A stretch of DNA of 64,000 nucleotides, taken from positions 124,001-188,000 of the forward strand of contig CAXTHJ010000001.1 in NCBI GenBank assembly GCA_964243985.1. Direction: 5' to 3'. The notes beneath the pieces are model-generated. The model was given only the letters and a program-made list of their open reading frames with translations, ran no database searches and was not told the DNA's origin. Each line of letters opens with the position of its first letter. The stretch's first letter is position 1. This stretch comes from CAIOYC01 sp964243985 (GTDB taxonomy: Bacteria; Pseudomonadota; Alphaproteobacteria; Caulobacterales; Caulobacteraceae). Shown here in pieces: positions 61,454 to 64,000 of the stretch. A program made the position numbers and the translations under genes.

Positions 61454-62881
61454 TCAGCGCCTAGGATGCGGCGCGTGGGCAAGGCGGAGCAGGTTCGCGG
61501 CGCCCGGCGCGCCGAACGGCGTTCCCGCCACGATCAGCACCCGCTGTCCGGGCTCCGCCAGCCCCAGGCGGGCGGCGAGGGCGCAGGCCTCTTCCGTCAC
61601 CCCTTCCAGGCTGTCGGGTTCCGACCCAACGCGGGGCTCAAGCCCCCAGACCAGCGTCAGCCGACGCGCCGCCGTTTCGCTCGGCGTCAGCGCCACCACC
61701 GTCTGTAATGGCCGCTCCCGCGCCAGCCGCCGCGCCGTGGCCCCAGTGCTGGTGAAGGCGACGAGGCAGGCGGTGGAGCCCGTCTCCGCCGCGCGGCGGG
61801 CGGCGGCCACCAGGGCGTCGGCGTCTTCGTCGTCGATGCGGTCGCCCTCCACGCCCATCAGCTCCGGCCAGCGGGGATCGCGCTCCACGCGGCAGATGAT
61901 CCGGTCCATCATGGCGGCGGCCTCCAGCGGAAAGGCGCCGGCGGCGGTCTCGCCCGACAGCATCAGGGCGTCCGCGCCCTCATAGACGGCGTTGGCGACA
62001 TCGGAGGCTTCCGCACGGGTGGGCGTGGCTGAGGCGGTCATGGATTCCAGCATCTGGGTGGCGACGATCACCGGCACCCCCCGGCGGCGGGCGGCGCGCA
62101 AGATGCGCTTTTGCGCTACCGGCACCTCTTCGGGATCCAGTTCCACGCCAAGGTCGCCCCGCGCGATCATCACGCCGTCGCAGAGATCTAAGATCGCTTC
62201 GAGCTCGTCCAGCGCGGCCGGCTTCTCGATCTTGGCCATCACGGCGGCGCGCCCGGCGACGAGCTGGCGCAGCTCCGCCATATCCGCCGGCCGTTGCACG
62301 AACGACAGGGCGACCCAATCCACGCCGAGGCGGAGCGCGAAGGCGAGGTCCGCCCGGTCCTTCGCCGTCAGCGCCGCCAGGGGGATGACGGCGCCGGGGA
62401 GGGCGACGCCCTTGCGATCCGAAAGCATCGCGCCCTGCACCACGGTCACCGCGGCGAAGTCCGCGCCGCAGCGATGGACCTTCAGGCGCACCTTGCCGTC
62501 GTCCACCAAAAGCACGGCCTCGGGCTTAAGGGCGGCGAAGAGTTCCGGGTGAGGCATCGAGACCCGCGCGGCGTCGCCGGGCGTCGGGTCCAGATCGAGG
62601 CGGAGCTTGTCGCCCGGCTTGATGGGGATGAAGCCGCTGGCAAAGGTTCCGAGCCGCAGTTTGGGGCCTTGCAGGTCGGCCAATATGCCGAGCGGCCGCT
62701 CCACCACCGTCTCCGCCGCGCGCACGGCGGCAAAGGTGGCGGCGTGATCCTCGTGCAGGCCGTGGCTGAAGTTCAGCCGGAACACGTCCACGCCGATCCG
62801 CGCCAGCGCCAGCACCTGGTCGGGCGCCTTGCTGGCGGGGCCGAGGGTAGCGACGATGCGGGCGTGACGCTGGCGGATCAT
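61454..62881 (-). CDS. pyk: pyruvate kinase
   Basis: 475 residues converting phosphoenolpyruvate and ADP to pyruvate and ATP. The N-terminal RIVATLGPAS and RLNFSHG are the substrate-binding signatures, with ADLQGPKLRLG, the catalytic signature KIEKPAALDELEAIL and MIARGDLGVELDPEEV with the metal-binding Glu and Asp. The C-terminal domain (ACLVAFTSTGATARRLARERP) carries the regulatory fold. Length is normal. It is near the PEP carboxykinase gene, so both ends of the PEP/pyruvate node are encoded in this stretch. Confidence 0.96.
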   Translation of the reverse strand: MIRQRHARIVATLGPASKAPDQVLALARIGVDVFRLNFSHGLHEDHAATFAAVRAAETVVERPLGILADLQGPKLRLGTFASGFIPIKPGDKLRLDLDPTPGDAARVSMPHPELFAALKPEAVLLVDDGKVRLKVHRCGADFAAVTVVQGAMLSDRKGVALPGAVIPLAALTAKDRADLAFALRLGVDWVALSFVQRPADMAELRQLVAGRAAVMAKIEKPAALDELEAILDLCDGVMIARGDLGVELDPEEVPVAQKRILRAARRRGVPVIVATQMLESMTASATPTRAEASDVANAVYEGADALMLSGETAAGAFPLEAAAMMDRIICRVERDPRWPELMGVEGDRIDDEDADALVAAARRAAETGSTACLVAFTSTGATARRLARERPLQTVVALTPSETAARRLTLVWGLEPRVGSEPDSLEGVTEEACALAARLGLAEPGQRVLIVAGTPFGAPGAANLLRLAHAPHPRR

Positions 62882-62921
62882 TCGGCGGCGACTCCACGAT
62901 CAGAACCCCGATCGTAGCCGT

Positions 62922-63659
62922 TCAGGACGCGCGCAGGAACAGCCCAATGGTGAGGGCTACGCCCAGGACGATGACGCCGATCCGCAGCACCTTCTCGTTC
63001 ACCCGCTTCAGCATCCAGGCGCCGAGCAGGCCGCCGCCGATTGCGCCGACGCCGAGAATGGCTGCTTGAAGCCAGTGGACGTCTCGGGAGAAGACGAAGA
63101 TCAAGACGGCGGAGGCGTTCATCACCGCCCCCAGCACGTTCTTGGTCGCCCCCGCCGTGCGGACCGGAAGGCCAGCGATGGTCAAGGCCGCCAGCATCAA
63201 AAAGCCGATCCCGCCGCCAAAGTAGCCGCCGTAGATGGCGATCAAGAGCTGAGCGCCACCGGCTGGAATAGGGCCGAGCGCAACACCGCTCTTGGGCGCT
63301 TTGCGAAAGAATGTTCCCCAGGTGAAAATGGCGGTGGCGAAGAGGACGAGAAAAGGCACTAGCTTCGCGAAGAAGCTTGGCGGGGTGGCGAGAAGCAAGA
63401 GCGCGCCGATCACGCCGCCGATGAGGCTAAGAACGAGCAGGGCTCGGAACGACAGCCGCTCCGCGCCGGAGACCAGCTTTCGCCCCGCGACGCCTGTCGC
63501 CACCTGACCGGGGAACAGGGCGATGGTGGAGGTGATGTTAGCCGCGCGGGCGTCGAGGCCCGAGAGGATCAGGACCGACAAGGTCACGAACGATCCGCCG
63601 CCCGCCAGCGCGTTCTGGGCGCCGGCCCATACGCCAGCGAGCAACAGGATAATCCACAT
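62922..63659 (-). CDS. TauE/SafE-family sulfite/sulfonate exporter-like membrane protein
   Basis: 245 residues with about eight predicted transmembrane helices. The N-terminal stretch NALAGGGSFVTLSVLILSGLDARAAN and the later IPAGGAQLLIAIYGGYFGGGIGFLMLAAL and GATKNVLGAVMNASAVLIF form the duplicated half-domains typical of TauE/SafE (4-toluene sulfonate/sulfite transporter) proteins. It lies 40 bases upstream of the pyruvate kinase gene on the same strand. The exported anion is unknown. Confidence 0.93.
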   Translation of the reverse strand: MWIILLLAGVWAGAQNALAGGGSFVTLSVLILSGLDARAANITSTIALFPGQVATGVAGRKLVSGAERLSFRALLVLSLIGGVIGALLLLATPPSFFAKLVPFLVLFATAIFTWGTFFRKAPKSGVALGPIPAGGAQLLIAIYGGYFGGGIGFLMLAALTIAGLPVRTAGATKNVLGAVMNASAVLIFVFSRDVHWLQAAILGVGAIGGGLLGAWMLKRVNEKVLRIGVIVLGVALTIGLFLRAS

Positions 63660-63787
63660 AGGGGTGAGCTATGGCGCAGTGGAGCAGGTGCGAAAAGACC
63701 GGATCGATCTATACTCGCCTCGTGTGCTCCAAAAAGCGTGGCGCGCGTACCCCAAAGAGCAAGCGGGCCAAGCCTTAGGCTTCGAGC

Positions 63788-64000
63788 CTATTCTGCGGCG
63801 ACGAAAACCTTGTCGTTGGTCGCGCTCGCAACATTGCCGTTGGCCACGTTCAGTCGGCCAAGCAGAGCGTCACGTTCTTCCCAAAGAGCGTTCGGCAGCC
63901 GATCGCCGAATTTCTCGTAATACGGCGCGATCAACGCCGCCTCCTCAGCCCAGACTTCGTGATCGACGGTGAGCAGAAGGTCGATCTGTGCGTCCGTGAT
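63788..64000 (-). CDS. pckG: phosphoenolpyruvate carboxykinase (GTP), 3' end only
   Basis: Partial: the last 70 codons lie in the window, ending at TAG 63788-63790. The C-terminal text VDHEVWAEEAALIAPYYEKFGDRLP followed by ALWEERDALLGRL is the signature end of GTP-dependent PEP carboxykinases, which convert oxaloacetate to PEP for gluconeogenesis. The catalytic core is outside the window. It is encoded on the minus strand upstream of the TauE/SafE gene. Confidence 0.85.
   Translation of the reverse strand: MTDAQIDLLLTVDHEVWAEEAALIAPYYEKFGDRLPNALWEERDALLGRLNVANGNVASATNDKVFVAAE

Noticed and set aside
1..64000. CRISPR arrays, rRNA, prophage genes, replication origin
   Set aside because: No regularly spaced repeats, rRNA-like tracts, phage structural or integrase genes, or iteron/DnaA-box clusters were recognised.

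Overview
The window looks like a draft alphaproteobacterial chromosome segment. The GC-rich coding, two large TonB-dependent receptors, a GTP-type PEP carboxykinase end, a CHCC zinc-finger protein and the NodT/EmrAB-type efflux set fit Caulobacterales (Phenylobacterium/Caulobacter-like) or Sphingomonadales. This placement is inference from gene content only. A run of ten Ns at 58327-58336 marks an assembly join.

Region 1 (121-8628, all minus strand) is an ABC-type capsule or exopolysaccharide export and decoration locus. In transcription order it holds a sulfotransferase/methyltransferase-like fusion, a TPR-KpsM permease fusion, a KpsT-like ATPase with several degenerate catalytic motifs, a KpsE/CtrB-like inner-membrane protein, a GT14-like glycosyltransferase with an extra C-terminal domain, and an outer-membrane export lipoprotein. 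Together they would polymerise or branch, sulfate or methylate, and export a surface glycan.

Region 2 (about 8.7-55.6 kb) is a mosaic accessory region. It holds remnants of IS21, IS6, IS110 and IS1182-like elements and decayed genes: AraC, MBL-fold, xanthine-dehydrogenase family, SDR, TetR and 3-hydroxyisobutyrate-dehydrogenase family. Among them are intact cassettes. These are a RidA / TAT-exported amine oxidase / cytochrome c module; an FAD monooxygenase; a probable catabolic cluster (XRE regulator, TonB receptor, HisD-like dehydrogenase, ThuA-like protein, TPP enzyme, GMC oxidoreductase, PuuP-like permease, LacI regulator); two carboxymuconolactone-decarboxylase-like proteins with an SMP-30-like protein; a GST/MarR pair with a clear operator; an SDR/LysR pair; a LysR-controlled EmrAB-OMF tripartite pump; a DUF5690-type transporter with a PhnZ-like HD oxygenase; a TonB receptor with a TPR-sulfotransferase; an ACMSD-type amidohydrolase; and an ArsR-SRPBCC operon with tandem palindromic operators.

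Region 3 (55.66-64 kb) begins at tRNA-Arg(CCG) and looks like core chromosome. It contains a retropepsin-like protein with a frameshift, ABC transporter components, a zinc-finger protein, a YgjP-type metallopeptidase, pyruvate kinase, a TauE/SafE exporter and the 3' end of GTP-type PEP carboxykinase.

No rRNA, CRISPR array, prophage, integrase or plasmid origin was seen. The two most system-like novelties are the catabolic cluster at 15.2-27.1 kb, which matches no pathway I can name, and the export locus with a TPR-fused permease and an apparently catalytically weakened ATPase.
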